Of a stretch of 64,000 nucleotides of DNA, positions 1 to 8,880 are shown in pieces. Origin of the DNA: Bryobacterales bacterium (GTDB lineage Bacteria > Acidobacteriota > Terriglobia > Bryobacterales > Bryobacteraceae); assembly GCA_026954325.1 (NCBI GenBank), contig JAIXKK010000216.1, positions 17,961 to 81,960 on the forward strand. Direction: 5' to 3'. Numbering within the stretch: position 1 is the stretch's first letter; every line of letters begins with the position of its first letter. The translations under genes were made by a program, and so were the position numbers. The notes below the pieces were generated by a model. It saw only the letters and a list, made by a program, of their open reading frames with translations, was not told the origin of the DNA and made no database searches.

Positions 1-537
1 GAGAGCGAGCCTGCCCAGCGCAAACCCGTTGTCTCCCATCAACCCCCGCCGCCAGCGGTCCAATACTCCGCGCAGCGCTTCTTCGGCCCTGTCTCTCGCC
101 TTCTGGATGGTGGAGACCTCGAGATTCATCAGCAACGCGGTTGCCTCCGCGCTGTAGGCCATCGACTCGAACCAGACCAGTTGTTTCTCCGTCGCGGTAA
201 ACGGTTCCAGCGCGGTGGACAGCGTTTCCAGGTCCACGTTTACTTCCGCTTCTCCGCTCGGCTGGTCTGCCTCCACCAATCGCAGCAGTTCCTGCCGCAG
301 CATGGCGACAAACTCCCGCTCCGTTCCCGGCCCCGGCGCCGCGAAGAGCGGCGAGTGCGCGTTCCGCAGCGCTTTCAGGACGCGCTGAATCAGTTCCGCG
401 TCCGCCCGGCGGCCGGCGTAGTAATGCGCCAGCAGACGGCGGATCACGGGGACGTAGGTTGTGACCAGATAGGACCAGCCTTCCGGGCGATCCGCCCGGC
501 AATCGCGGATCATATCCAGACAGGTGTAGATTGCCAA
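1..537 (-). CDS. sigma-70-like (ECF-type) RNA polymerase sigma factor, C-terminus cut by window edge
   Basis: The reading frame is open from a TTG at 535-537 to the left edge of the window, so about 179 residues are seen and the C-terminus is missing. The N-terminal part (GWSYLVTTYVPVIRRLLAHYY) resembles sigma region 2. About 85 residues later a helix-turn-helix-like segment (SAEATALLMNLEVSTIQKAR followed by a basic RAEEALR) resembles region 4 and would contact the -35 box. The TTG was chosen because GTGAGGAG lies 9 bases before it; the first ATG is at 511-513 and has no ribosome site. It starts 13 bases after the aldehyde dehydrogenase stop and is probably co-transcribed with it. The family call is by pattern only; region 2 is divergent. 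Confidence 0.6.
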   Translation of the reverse strand, partial: MAIYTCLDMIRDCRADRPEGWSYLVTTYVPVIRRLLAHYYAGRRADAELIQRVLKALRNAHSPLFAAPGPGTEREFVAMLRQELLRLVEADQPSGEAEVNVDLETLSTALEPFTATEKQLVWFESMAYSAEATALLMNLEVSTIQKARDRAEEALRGVLDRWRRGLMGDNGFALGRLAL

Positions 538-550
538 ACCCTCAAACTCC

Positions 551-2101
551 TCACGTTGTTTCCAGATCGAAGGAAATACCCTGCGCCAGCGGCAGTTCCC
601 CTGACCAGTTTACGGTAACCGTCTGCCGCCGCATGTAGGCTTTCCAGGCGTCGCTGCCGGATTCCCTGCCGCCACCGGTCTCCTTTTCGCCCCCGAAGGC
701 GCCGCCGATCTCCGCGCCGCTGGTTCCGATGTTGATGTTGGCGATCCCGCAATCGCTGCCGCGCGCGCTCAGGAACGTCTCCGCCGCCACAAGATCGCGG
801 GTGAACATCGCCGAACTCAATCCTTGCGGCACGGCATTGTGCCACTCGATCACCTCGTCCAGGCTATCGAATTCCACCACGTACAGGATGGGCGCAAACG
901 TCTCCTCTTTCATCAGGGAAAGCCGCGGATTCGCCTTCACGATGGCCGGTTCGACAAAGTGCCCCGGCAAGTGGAACCGCCTGCCGCCGTAGACCACCTC
1001 GCCGCCCGCCTCCTCGATGCGCTCGATTGCGTGCAGCATCATCTTCACCGCTTCCTCGTCCACCAGCGGGCCCATCAACGTTTCCGGATCGAGCGGATCT
1101 CCGATGCGCACCTGCTTGTAGGCCTCCACCAGCCGCGCGGTGAATTCCCCGGCAATCCCGCGGTGAAGAAACAGGCGCCGGATGGTAGTGCACCGCTGCC
1201 CCGCCGTTCCCACCGCCCCGAACAGCACCGCTCGCAGCGCAAGGCCGAGATCGGCATCCGCCATCACGATCACTCCGTTGTTGCCGCCCAATTCGAGCAG
1301 GGTCCGGCCTAACCGCGCGCCCACAACCTGCGCCACGTGCCTGCCCATGCGCGTCGACCCGGTAGCGCTGATCAGCGCCATCCGCCTGTCTTCCAGCATC
1401 CGCCGGCCCACGACTTCGTCGGCGCCAATCAGCAGATTAAAGACGCCCTGCCGGCCGTGCCGTTCCAGCACGCGGTTGCAGATGTGCTGCACCGCCACGG
1501 CCGTCAGAGGAACCTTCGTTGAAGGCTTCCAGACCACCACGTCGCCGCACACCGCCGCGATCAGGGCGTTCCAACTCCAGACGGCCACGGGGAAATTGAA
1601 CGCCGTGATCACGCCGATCATTCCGAGCGGATGCCACTGTTCGTACATCCGGTGCCCGGGGCGCTCGCTGGGCATGGTAAGGCCGTATAGCTGCCGGGAC
1701 AGGCCCACGGCGAAATCCGCGATGTCGATCATCTCCTGAACCTCGCCCCGGCCCTCGGCAAGAATCTTGCCCATCTCGAGGCTCACCAGCGCGCCCAGAT
1801 CGTCCTTGGCTTCGCGAAGCGCGTCTCCCATCTCGCGGATGATCTGCCCGCGCCTGGGAGCGGGCTCCATCCGCCAGCGCTGGGCCACCTTCGCCGCGCC
1901 GTAGGTGACCTCGTCGTAATCTTCTTCAAGCGCTGTACGCACCCTGGCGATCAACTCTCCGCTCGCCGGGTTGAACGAGCTCAGTTCCTCCCCCGCCGGA
2001 TGCGCGATCCACTCCGTCCCACAGGCGCCCGAGTTCACCGGCTCGATGCCGAGCCGTTTCAGGATTTCTTCGACTCTTGGTTTCTTGTTTGTGACAGCCA
2101 T
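551..2101 (-). CDS. aldehyde dehydrogenase, ALDH7 / aminoadipate-semialdehyde dehydrogenase type
   Basis: A full-length 516-residue NAD(P)-dependent aldehyde dehydrogenase. The cofactor-binding stretch (ITAFNFPVAVWSWN), the general-base glutamate in TLLELGGNN and the nucleophilic cysteine in GTAGQRCTT are all present in the right order. ELGGNN with GQRCTT is characteristic of the ALDH7 (antiquitin, AmaB) group, which oxidises aminoadipate semialdehyde in lysine breakdown. No other lysine-degradation gene is nearby, so the physiological substrate is open. The ATG at 2101 follows GGAGG by 7 bases. It is cytoplasmic (no signal peptide) and lies upstream of the sigma-like gene in the same direction. 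Confidence 0.88.
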   Translation of the reverse strand: MAVTNKKPRVEEILKRLGIEPVNSGACGTEWIAHPAGEELSSFNPASGELIARVRTALEEDYDEVTYGAAKVAQRWRMEPAPRRGQIIREMGDALREAKDDLGALVSLEMGKILAEGRGEVQEMIDIADFAVGLSRQLYGLTMPSERPGHRMYEQWHPLGMIGVITAFNFPVAVWSWNALIAAVCGDVVVWKPSTKVPLTAVAVQHICNRVLERHGRQGVFNLLIGADEVVGRRMLEDRRMALISATGSTRMGRHVAQVVGARLGRTLLELGGNNGVIVMADADLGLALRAVLFGAVGTAGQRCTTIRRLFLHRGIAGEFTARLVEAYKQVRIGDPLDPETLMGPLVDEEAVKMMLHAIERIEEAGGEVVYGGRRFHLPGHFVEPAIVKANPRLSLMKEETFAPILYVVEFDSLDEVIEWHNAVPQGLSSAMFTRDLVAAETFLSARGSDCGIANINIGTSGAEIGGAFGGEKETGGGRESGSDAWKAYMRRQTVTVNWSGELPLAQGISFDLETT

Positions 2102-2209
2102 CGAAATGCCTCCGGGCCGGTTCCGAAGCGGCGTCCGGCCGCACAGGCCCTTGCTTTCATTGTCTCCACAAGGAGCGCCTGAAAGTCCGTGGCGAATCGT
2201 GGCTGCGCC

Positions 2210-3565
2210 TCACGCTTTATAGCGCTTGCGGCCCTTGCGGACGACCTCCACCATGTCCTGCGCCGGTTCCGAGTCGCACTCCACCGCAATCACCGCGGCG
2301 AGCGGATCCGGGGCGGTCGCCGGAAGTCCGGTAAATCGCACACGCAGATCATCCTGTTCCACCTTGACGTCGCGGCCGGAGGCAAGCAGCCTGGCGGATT
2401 TTACCTTCGTCTTCAATCCGCCGATGGCGACCGTATCCCCCGGCCAGTCGTAAACGTGGATAAACAGCGTATTTCCCTTGCGGCTGAAGTTACAGTAACT
2501 GGAGCGCGCGACATTACACCGCTCGGCGCCGAAGATAGTGGATTGGTTCTTATCCACCCACTTGCCCACGCTGGTGAGGATCTTCACAGACTCTTCCGGT
2601 ATCGATCCGTCCGGTTTCGGGCCGATGTTCAGCAGGTAATTTCCTCCGCCCCGGGCGCAGGTGATCAGGTTCCGCACAATGGTCTTCGGTGGCTTCCAGT
2701 TGTCGTCCGCCTTCTGATACCCCCAACTGTCGTTCATCGTCATGCACGATTCCCAGTCTTTGTTGGCCTCGGCGACAATCCGCTGCTCCGGTGTCGAAAA
2801 ATCACCCGGCAGCTTGTTGCGGTTGTTGACGATGATGTCCGGCTGAAGTTGGAACACCATGTTGTTCATCTTTTCCGATTCCCATCCCGCGGCATCGAGC
2901 GGCCATGGCACGTCATACCACAGGATGTCGATCTTGCCATAGTTGGTGAGCAACTCACGGATCTGCCCGTGGATGTAGTCGACAAAACGCCGGCGGGCCT
3001 GCTCGTCCGCGGCGCAAATGGCGCCATCCGGGTGATGCCAATCCATCAGCGAGTAGTAGAACCCGCAGCGAAGCCCTTCCGCGCGCGCGGCTTCCACATA
3101 CTCAGCCGCCAGATCCCTGCCGGGGCCTTGCTTGGGGGCGCAGTAATCCGTCAGCTTCGACGAGAAGTTGGCGAACCCCTCATGGTGCTTGGAGGTCATC
3201 ACCATGTACTTCATGCCTGCCTGCTTGGCGAGGCGCGCCCAATCCCGCGCCGCATTGGGTTTCGGCTTGAACCGCCCGGCGAGTTGTTCGTATTCGGGAA
3301 TCGGGATGCCTTCGTTCTCCATCACCCACTCATGCCGGCCAAGCACGCTGTACAAGCCCCAGTGAATGAACATGCCGAATCTGGCCTGCCGCCACCAGGC
3401 GATGCGGCGGTCGTGGTCAGGCGGGGGTCCGGGCTCCACTTTCGCCTCGGCCTTCGTTTCCGGGTTTTGCCGGGTGCAGGAGGAAGCGAGCGCGGCGCTT
3501 GCCAGCGCGGCGCCCGCGCCGAGACCGGCGAGAGATTCGCGCCGGGTCCATCCGGAATTCTTCAT
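2210..3565 (-). CDS. exported alpha-L-fucosidase, glycoside hydrolase family 29
   Basis: A 451-residue enzyme expected to release terminal L-fucose from glycans. The N-terminus has a twin-arginine signal (TRRESLAGLGAGAALASAA) ending in a Cys, so it may be a Tat-exported lipoprotein. GH29 landmarks follow: KHHEGFANFSSKLTDY, GFYYSLMDWHHPD and DILWYDVPW, where the Asp is the expected nucleophile. The reading frame stays open to 3664, but the ATG at 3565 has AAAGGAG 7 bases upstream and directly begins the signal peptide. It lies just downstream of another exported enzyme on the same strand, fitting a polymer-degrading lifestyle. GH29 assignment is firm; the exact linkage cleaved is not deducible. 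Confidence 0.86.
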   Translation of the reverse strand: MKNSGWTRRESLAGLGAGAALASAALASSCTRQNPETKAEAKVEPGPPPDHDRRIAWWRQARFGMFIHWGLYSVLGRHEWVMENEGIPIPEYEQLAGRFKPKPNAARDWARLAKQAGMKYMVMTSKHHEGFANFSSKLTDYCAPKQGPGRDLAAEYVEAARAEGLRCGFYYSLMDWHHPDGAICAADEQARRRFVDYIHGQIRELLTNYGKIDILWYDVPWPLDAAGWESEKMNNMVFQLQPDIIVNNRNKLPGDFSTPEQRIVAEANKDWESCMTMNDSWGYQKADDNWKPPKTIVRNLITCARGGGNYLLNIGPKPDGSIPEESVKILTSVGKWVDKNQSTIFGAERCNVARSSYCNFSRKGNTLFIHVYDWPGDTVAIGGLKTKVKSARLLASGRDVKVEQDDLRVRFTGLPATAPDPLAAVIAVECDSEPAQDMVEVVRKGRKRYKA

Positions 3566-3660
3566 TGGTCGTTCTCCTTTTTGCCGCTTCCAAATTCTAT
3601 ACCCTTTCGCCCTCCTCTGAATGGAAGCGTGGCGGCGTTGCCCCCGGCGGAAGTTCCCGC

Positions 3661-5568
3661 TCAATTCACGCCGGTGGCGAGCATGAGGACATTGCTGGGT
3701 GTATCGTTGGCGACCACGCGTACAGGTCCGGCGCCTCTCAAAGGGACCCGCACCTGAATTTCGTAAAGGCCCACGGCGTCCTGGCTCAGCGCGACGAAAT
3801 CCGGACGCACCGTCTCGCTGCCGAACATCACCACGATGTTGTTTGTCAGCGGCACCGCCTTTGAGGGAAGGATGCCGTCCGGAACCGCTCCATCGGGAAC
3901 TCCCAAGCCCAGCGCCGCCAGCGTAATCCGCTCGAGGGGCCGGGCGGGTGAGCGGGCGTCAATGAGCGATCCGTCCCCACGCCAGGCAAACGCCAGCGCG
4001 GGAGCGGCGGGATTCGGGAAAAGCGCCGGCGCAACCCGCTTCACCTGGACCGGCGTCTCCACCGACCCGTTCGGAGTGTTGACCTTCAAGACGCCTTGCC
4101 CGGAAAACCCGAAAGGAATCTGAACGTTTATCTGGCCGTAACCGGCATAGAGCAATGGGATGGCGTCACCGTTCAGCGTAACCGTACATCCATCCGCGGT
4201 AAACATGGGAGTTGCCGGTGACGCCGCAACATCGGACGGGCAGAGGTTGCGGCCGAAGATGGCCGCCGGAGTGCCGCTGGCCAAGTCCGGCAGGTAGGAG
4301 GCGACGTTCACGGCCTCCCCGGTGATTTGAGGCTGGGGGGCAAGTACGGCGGTGTCAATATCGGTGTCCGGGTCAAGCCCGCGGACACGCATACGGATGG
4401 CTGGCCCGGCAACCTCGGCGAGTACGTAGTGGTTTACCCCGGCGCTCCGCGCAATAAGTTCATTCGGCGCGGTCCAATAGGTGGGCGCGCCCCCGCCGCC
4501 CGAGGTAACATACACGGTCCCGCCGGAGTTTGGCGGCGCCACCTGGCCGTTGCGCAGTTCGAAAGTTCTTTGGTAAGTATGTTCGTGCCCGTTGAATACC
4601 AGTTGCACGCCATATTTCTCGAGTATTGGAACCAGATAGTTCCGCACTTTGCCTGCCTCCGGCGAATTCTGGTGTTTGCCGGTGGCGTAACCGGGGTGAT
4701 GAAAGAATACGATCCGCCAGAATTTGCGGGTGCTCCGAAGGTCGTTCTCGAGCCACTTGAGCATCTCGCCCGTGCCGGCGATGGCTTCATCCAGAGGCAG
4801 GTTTGAATCGAGCGCGACGAAATGCGCGTTTCCCCAGTCGAAAGAATAATACCGGCCCAAATCGCGGATTGGAACCCCGCCGGTTGGCGTAACCCGGCCC
4901 GCGAGTGAAGGCTTTCCGGAGTCTGTGTAGTATTCGTGATTGCCGAGAGTCGCGAAAAAGGGGACGCGCGCCATCTGTTCCCGATAGGTGGAATAGTAGT
5001 TCTCTTCAATGCTTGTGTACGTTGCCAGGTCGTAGGCCAGATCGCCGTTTGCCAGAACCAGGGAGACATCTTCCCGCGCCATCCGGAGGCTGAGTTGCAC
5101 CTGGGCGTCGCCGCCGTCGCCGGAGTCCGCAAAATGAAGAAAAGAGAAGGGACCGCCGGCGGCTGTGCGGAACTGGAGCGGATTCCGTAGCGGCCAGGCC
5201 AGCGGTTGGCCGTCCGCCTGAATGCGGCAGGTATACACGGCGCCCGGCTCCAGGCCGCTCAGCATGGCGCGGAACTGATAGTAGTCTTCGGCGAGGCCGG
5301 TGGCGGCGGATTCAAACCTGCTCATCGAAGCCGGAAAGGTGGCGGAATTCCCCGAGGCGTTCTCCGCGACAACGGAGCAAGTGGCGGAGACAGGTAAGGT
5401 CCAAACGAGAGCGGCGGAGCGCGAGCCCACGTTTTGAACATTCGGAGTCCGGTGAAATCCCGGCACCGCGGCGGTGGATGCTACAGGAAGAAGTGACGCC
5501 GCCATCGCGCCCGTGGTGGCGTGTCTGAGAAACTCACGGCGCGTCTGCCGTCCGGTTGCCGCTATCAT
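3661..5568 (-). CDS. Tat-exported calcineurin-like phosphoesterase (purple acid phosphatase-like) with Solibacter-type C-terminal domain
   Basis: This 635-residue protein starts with a twin-arginine signal (RQTRREFLRHATTGAM). Residues about 40-135 form a fibronectin-like domain as in purple acid phosphatases. Residues about 140-365 carry the metallophosphoesterase motifs in order: FADSGDGG, NGDLAYD, LGNHEYY, FHHPGY and NGHEHTYQR. The last 225 residues match the repeat-poor C-terminal domain seen in many Solibacter secreted proteins (TIGR03437 type), also present in the neighbouring CotH-like protein. It probably releases phosphate outside the cytoplasm. The end overlaps the unused upstream extension of the fucosidase frame but not its chosen start. 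Confidence 0.84.
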   Translation of the reverse strand: MIAATGRQTRREFLRHATTGAMAASLLPVASTAAVPGFHRTPNVQNVGSRSAALVWTLPVSATCSVVAENASGNSATFPASMSRFESAATGLAEDYYQFRAMLSGLEPGAVYTCRIQADGQPLAWPLRNPLQFRTAAGGPFSFLHFADSGDGGDAQVQLSLRMAREDVSLVLANGDLAYDLATYTSIEENYYSTYREQMARVPFFATLGNHEYYTDSGKPSLAGRVTPTGGVPIRDLGRYYSFDWGNAHFVALDSNLPLDEAIAGTGEMLKWLENDLRSTRKFWRIVFFHHPGYATGKHQNSPEAGKVRNYLVPILEKYGVQLVFNGHEHTYQRTFELRNGQVAPPNSGGTVYVTSGGGGAPTYWTAPNELIARSAGVNHYVLAEVAGPAIRMRVRGLDPDTDIDTAVLAPQPQITGEAVNVASYLPDLASGTPAAIFGRNLCPSDVAASPATPMFTADGCTVTLNGDAIPLLYAGYGQINVQIPFGFSGQGVLKVNTPNGSVETPVQVKRVAPALFPNPAAPALAFAWRGDGSLIDARSPARPLERITLAALGLGVPDGAVPDGILPSKAVPLTNNIVVMFGSETVRPDFVALSQDAVGLYEIQVRVPLRGAGPVRVVANDTPSNVLMLATGVN

Positions 5569-5644
5569 CCCGTTACTTCTTGGATAACCTTCCTCTCATC
5601 CTATCAGGGACGGGCGGTTTCGCGATAGTCCAATATCGATGAAA

Positions 5645-7531
5645 TCAGCGGACCGCCAGCGCATAGCCGGCCCCTGATTCGCCGAACATGGAGAGCGTCA
5701 CCATGGCCTTGCCGCCTGTCAACTCATCCGGCAACCGGAGGATGACGACCTGCAGGGCGGCAAATCCCGGCGCGAGCCCAGCCCACTGTACAACCGCAGG
5801 CACTCCGTCGACGAGCGCGGTTACCGGATTCTTCATCGGCACAAGACGGGAGGGAGCCGGAAGGCCGCTCGCATCATCACTCCCGGCGGCGCCAAGTCCG
5901 GTTACCCAAAGGACCACAATCTCTTCCTTTGCGGCCGGCGATGCTGTGTTCACAACGCTACCGTCCGCGTGTGCCGCCACGAAGATTCCGGGATTGGCGG
6001 GCCGCAGTTCGACAGGGATGGTTGCGCTGGCAACGCCACCCACCGTCACGGCAAGTGACGATGGGCCACAGGGCAACTGAGAAGGAGTCTGCAACAAGGC
6101 GCCGGCGGGCGATACGGCGATCAAGGGCGCCTTGACGCCTGACACCAGGACGGACACCCCGCTGAGTTCTTCGGGCAAAGGCCACCCCGAGGCAGTTGTC
6201 CTGGCGCCGAGCGGCAGATTCATCTGCACGGCAACCTGCTCTCCGGGGGAGAGGAACGCAATGCCGGAGGCGGCGTTCGCCGCCGCGCCCGCTGACAGGT
6301 TTGGCGCTCCCGCTGCCGGGGTCCATCCCGCATCCTGCAGCGACTTTTTCACAAAATCCGCCCTCTCCCTGGCGAAATCGCGCAGGAACTGGATGGCCGT
6401 TTCGAACATCTCCGCCGGGCACTTGGTCTGTGCTCCGCCGGCGATGCAGACCCGGCTTGGATCGTCCAGCATTGCCTGCCGGATCTGGCTGTATTCGCGC
6501 TCGATCTCCCGCGCCAGCCAGCCATTGGGCCCGCCCGCCACCCCGGCCGCCAAATGGAGCGTGTCGAGATACCGCTGGCGGAGTTCCGGAACCTGGAGGG
6601 CACGGCGCAGCAGGACGTTATCCTGCGTGTACCCCCAGATCGGCCAATCAGAGGGACCGAAAGTCATCTCTTTGTCCCAGGGAATGAAGAACCAGCGGTC
6701 ATCCACCGCGCGCCGGTAGAAGTAGAAGTTCGCCATCCCGCTGTCGCTCAGGATCCCGTCGGTCTCGACGAGGAACACCTCGGCGGCAACGTAGGCGACA
6801 AAGACGTCCAAATCCATGTACTTACTCATTGCCTGCGCGAAGCCGGCATCGGAAGCCTGGTTCGCCGTCCGGATCATGTCGATTAGGACCTGCGTCCGCG
6901 GATCGTCTTTATGGTTCTTCGGATCGAAGAGCGCGGTAACGTAGAGACGGGGATCTTCGCCCAGGTACTGGAAGTGAAAGCCCCCTCCACCTTGCCCTTC
7001 GTACAGGTAGCCGGTGTCCTCGCCGAAACGCGTCATGAGAAAGCGGGTGTCGATCGGCTCGCTTGCCTGGTACAATCCAACGTAATTGCCGTTCACGAAC
7101 AATCGTGTGTGCACGGTCCGGAGGTAGGGGAGCCCCATCCGCGCCATTGTCTGCATGGTGAGGCGTTCGTGCATCGAGGACGGATCTTCCACGAAGTTTC
7201 TGAGTATCAACGTCTGTAAGCCAAGGAACGTCTGGCCCGGGACGCGTGATCCGAACTCAATGCCCAAGCCCGGTTTGATCGGGTTGAGACTGCCGGACCC
7301 GCGCGTGTGCACGGCGGCCTGTTGCACAACGAGGCCCTTCCATTCGAAATCGCACGTGTAATATGTTTTCTTGTCGGAGTAGTGGTCATGAACGTTCTGC
7401 CAGTCGGCATCGCTCATTGTCAGTCGAATGTCCTGAAGAGACGTGCCGTCGAAAAAATCATCGATCGTCTGTCCCGGACAGTGGGCTGATACAACCAGGA
7501 GATAAGCGCAAATGAACAGATTCCTGATCAT
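5645..7531 (-). CDS. exported CotH-like protein with Solibacter-type C-terminal domain
   Basis: The product is 628 residues with a signal peptide (MIRNLFICAYLLVVSAHC). Residues about 28-380 match the CotH family, whose members include spore-coat and secreted atypical protein kinases: a LNPIKPGLGIEF stretch, YVGLYQASEPID, and the late GMANFYFYRR / FFIPWDKEMTFG motif holding the expected metal-binding Asp. Residues about 420-628 are a TIGR03437-type domain. Whether it has kinase activity cannot be told. The ATG at 7531 follows AAGGAGAA; an upstream in-frame start at 7573 is less likely. A sigma-54-like promoter lies 26 bases upstream. Confidence 0.8.
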   Translation of the reverse strand: MIRNLFICAYLLVVSAHCPGQTIDDFFDGTSLQDIRLTMSDADWQNVHDHYSDKKTYYTCDFEWKGLVVQQAAVHTRGSGSLNPIKPGLGIEFGSRVPGQTFLGLQTLILRNFVEDPSSMHERLTMQTMARMGLPYLRTVHTRLFVNGNYVGLYQASEPIDTRFLMTRFGEDTGYLYEGQGGGGFHFQYLGEDPRLYVTALFDPKNHKDDPRTQVLIDMIRTANQASDAGFAQAMSKYMDLDVFVAYVAAEVFLVETDGILSDSGMANFYFYRRAVDDRWFFIPWDKEMTFGPSDWPIWGYTQDNVLLRRALQVPELRQRYLDTLHLAAGVAGGPNGWLAREIEREYSQIRQAMLDDPSRVCIAGGAQTKCPAEMFETAIQFLRDFARERADFVKKSLQDAGWTPAAGAPNLSAGAAANAASGIAFLSPGEQVAVQMNLPLGARTTASGWPLPEELSGVSVLVSGVKAPLIAVSPAGALLQTPSQLPCGPSSLAVTVGGVASATIPVELRPANPGIFVAAHADGSVVNTASPAAKEEIVVLWVTGLGAAGSDDASGLPAPSRLVPMKNPVTALVDGVPAVVQWAGLAPGFAALQVVILRLPDELTGGKAMVTLSMFGESGAGYALAVR

Positions 7532-7556
7532 TGTCAATTCTCCTTGCCCGGAGTAA

Positions 7557-7572
7557 GGCAACTTGCCTGCCA
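7557..7572 (-). promoter_or_regulatory. sigma-54-type -24/-12 promoter candidate for the CotH-like gene
   Basis: On the minus strand the site reads TGGCAGGCAAGTTGCC. Compared with the sigma-54 consensus TGGCAC-R-N4-TTGCW it matches TGGCA, the purine and TTGC with exact spacing. Transcription would start about 12 bases downstream, leaving a leader of roughly 10 to 20 bases before the ribosome site of the gene that starts at 7531. No bound activator gene is adjacent. Confidence 0.45.
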
Positions 7573-7821
7573 AACCGTGAGGCTGAAGTCGCGAGCCTGC
7601 CCGGGCAGCGCGTTAATCGTGGATGGCTCAAGAGGTTCCGAGGGCAAGCCCCGGCGGCGTTGTAAATCTTGCGCGGGTGGGTAAAAGCCGAGAGTGAATA
7701 GACCCCAGGAGCGTGGTTTTTCACGCTGCGCAGAGAATGCACACGGTTAGAGAGGCGCGCTCTACACCATGGCGGCGCCTTCTAATAGCATAATGAGTTG
7801 AAGCCAGGTTACAGGAAAAGG

Positions 7822-8847
7822 ATGAACACATCCGATTGCGCGCGGCAATGGATTGCCGCGGGACGAGCGGCGATGGAACACGAGGCGGAATCGATCGCCA
7901 GCGCCGCCGGGCGGCTGGATGGGAATTTCTGTCAAGCCCTGCGATTGATTTTGCCGCATCCCGGGAAGATCGTGCTAACGGGACTCGGCAAGTCGGGCCA
8001 CATCGCAAGGAAGATCGGCGCCACGATGTGCAGCACGGGAACGCCCGCGGTCTATCTGCATCCGACGGAGGCGGCTCACGGCGATCTTGGCGTGTGCTCG
8101 CCGGGAGACCCGGTCCTCTTCCTTTCCAAGAGCGGAACGACTCGCGAACTGCTTGATCTGACTCGAGGACTGCGCGACACGGGTTCGCCGCTGATTGGAA
8201 TTCTCGGCAATGCGGCCTCTCCTTTGGCGATACGGATGGATGTGGTGCTCGACGCGTCCGTCAACCGGGAAGCGGACCCGGCAAACGTGGCGCCGACGGC
8301 GAGCGCGGCCGTCGCTTTGGCGCTTGGCGACGCGCTGTCGATTGTCCTCATGCAGGCGAGAAACTTCACTGTGGAAGATTTCCAGCGCCGTCATCCGGGC
8401 GGTTTTCTCGGCGCCGGTCTGCGGCTGAAGGTTCGGGAAGCGATGCACGCCGGCAATGAAGTCGCCTATGTCCGGCCTGAAGATTCGCTCAAGCAAGTGG
8501 TGATTGCCATGACCGGTCATCCCCTGGGGGCGGCTTGCGTCCTTACCTCCGCCGGGCGGTTGGAAGGGCTGATTACGGACGGCGATCTCCGCCGCGCCAT
8601 GCAGAAGCATGATGACATTCGCACGCTGTGCGCCGCCGCCGTCATGACGGCCAGGCCGGTCACGGTTGCCCCGGAGACGCGGCTTCTGGACGCTTTGCGC
8701 TTGATGGAGAATCGTTCCTCTCAGATCTCGGTGCTGCCAGTGGTTGCTCCGGATGATGGTCTATGCCTCGGGCTCCTTCGCCTGCACGATATTTATCAGG
8801 CGGCGGGAATTCCCCGGCGTTCCGGACGTCCGCTGCCGACAAAGTAG
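7822..8847 (+). CDS. kdsD: arabinose-5-phosphate isomerase (SIS domain plus two CBS domains)
   Basis: A 341-residue KdsD/GutQ-type enzyme that interconverts ribulose-5-phosphate and arabinose-5-phosphate, the first step toward KDO for lipopolysaccharide. The SIS sugar-phosphate domain shows VLTGLGKSGHIARKI, the HPTEAAHGDLG segment with catalytic His, and FLSKSGTTREL. Two CBS domains follow from about residue 205. Length and domain order are normal for the family. The ATG at 7822 has AGGA just upstream; a TTG at 7798 is an alternative. It opens a plus-strand group and is followed after 33 bases by the YyaL-type gene. Confidence 0.9.
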   Translation: MNTSDCARQWIAAGRAAMEHEAESIASAAGRLDGNFCQALRLILPHPGKIVLTGLGKSGHIARKIGATMCSTGTPAVYLHPTEAAHGDLGVCSPGDPVLFLSKSGTTRELLDLTRGLRDTGSPLIGILGNAASPLAIRMDVVLDASVNREADPANVAPTASAAVALALGDALSIVLMQARNFTVEDFQRRHPGGFLGAGLRLKVREAMHAGNEVAYVRPEDSLKQVVIAMTGHPLGAACVLTSAGRLEGLITDGDLRRAMQKHDDIRTLCAAAVMTARPVTVAPETRLLDALRLMENRSSQISVLPVVAPDDGLCLGLLRLHDIYQAAGIPRRSGRPLPTK

Positions 8848-8880
8848 CTCTCCAGGCTTTCGTTGCTAGACTCAAGGGGG

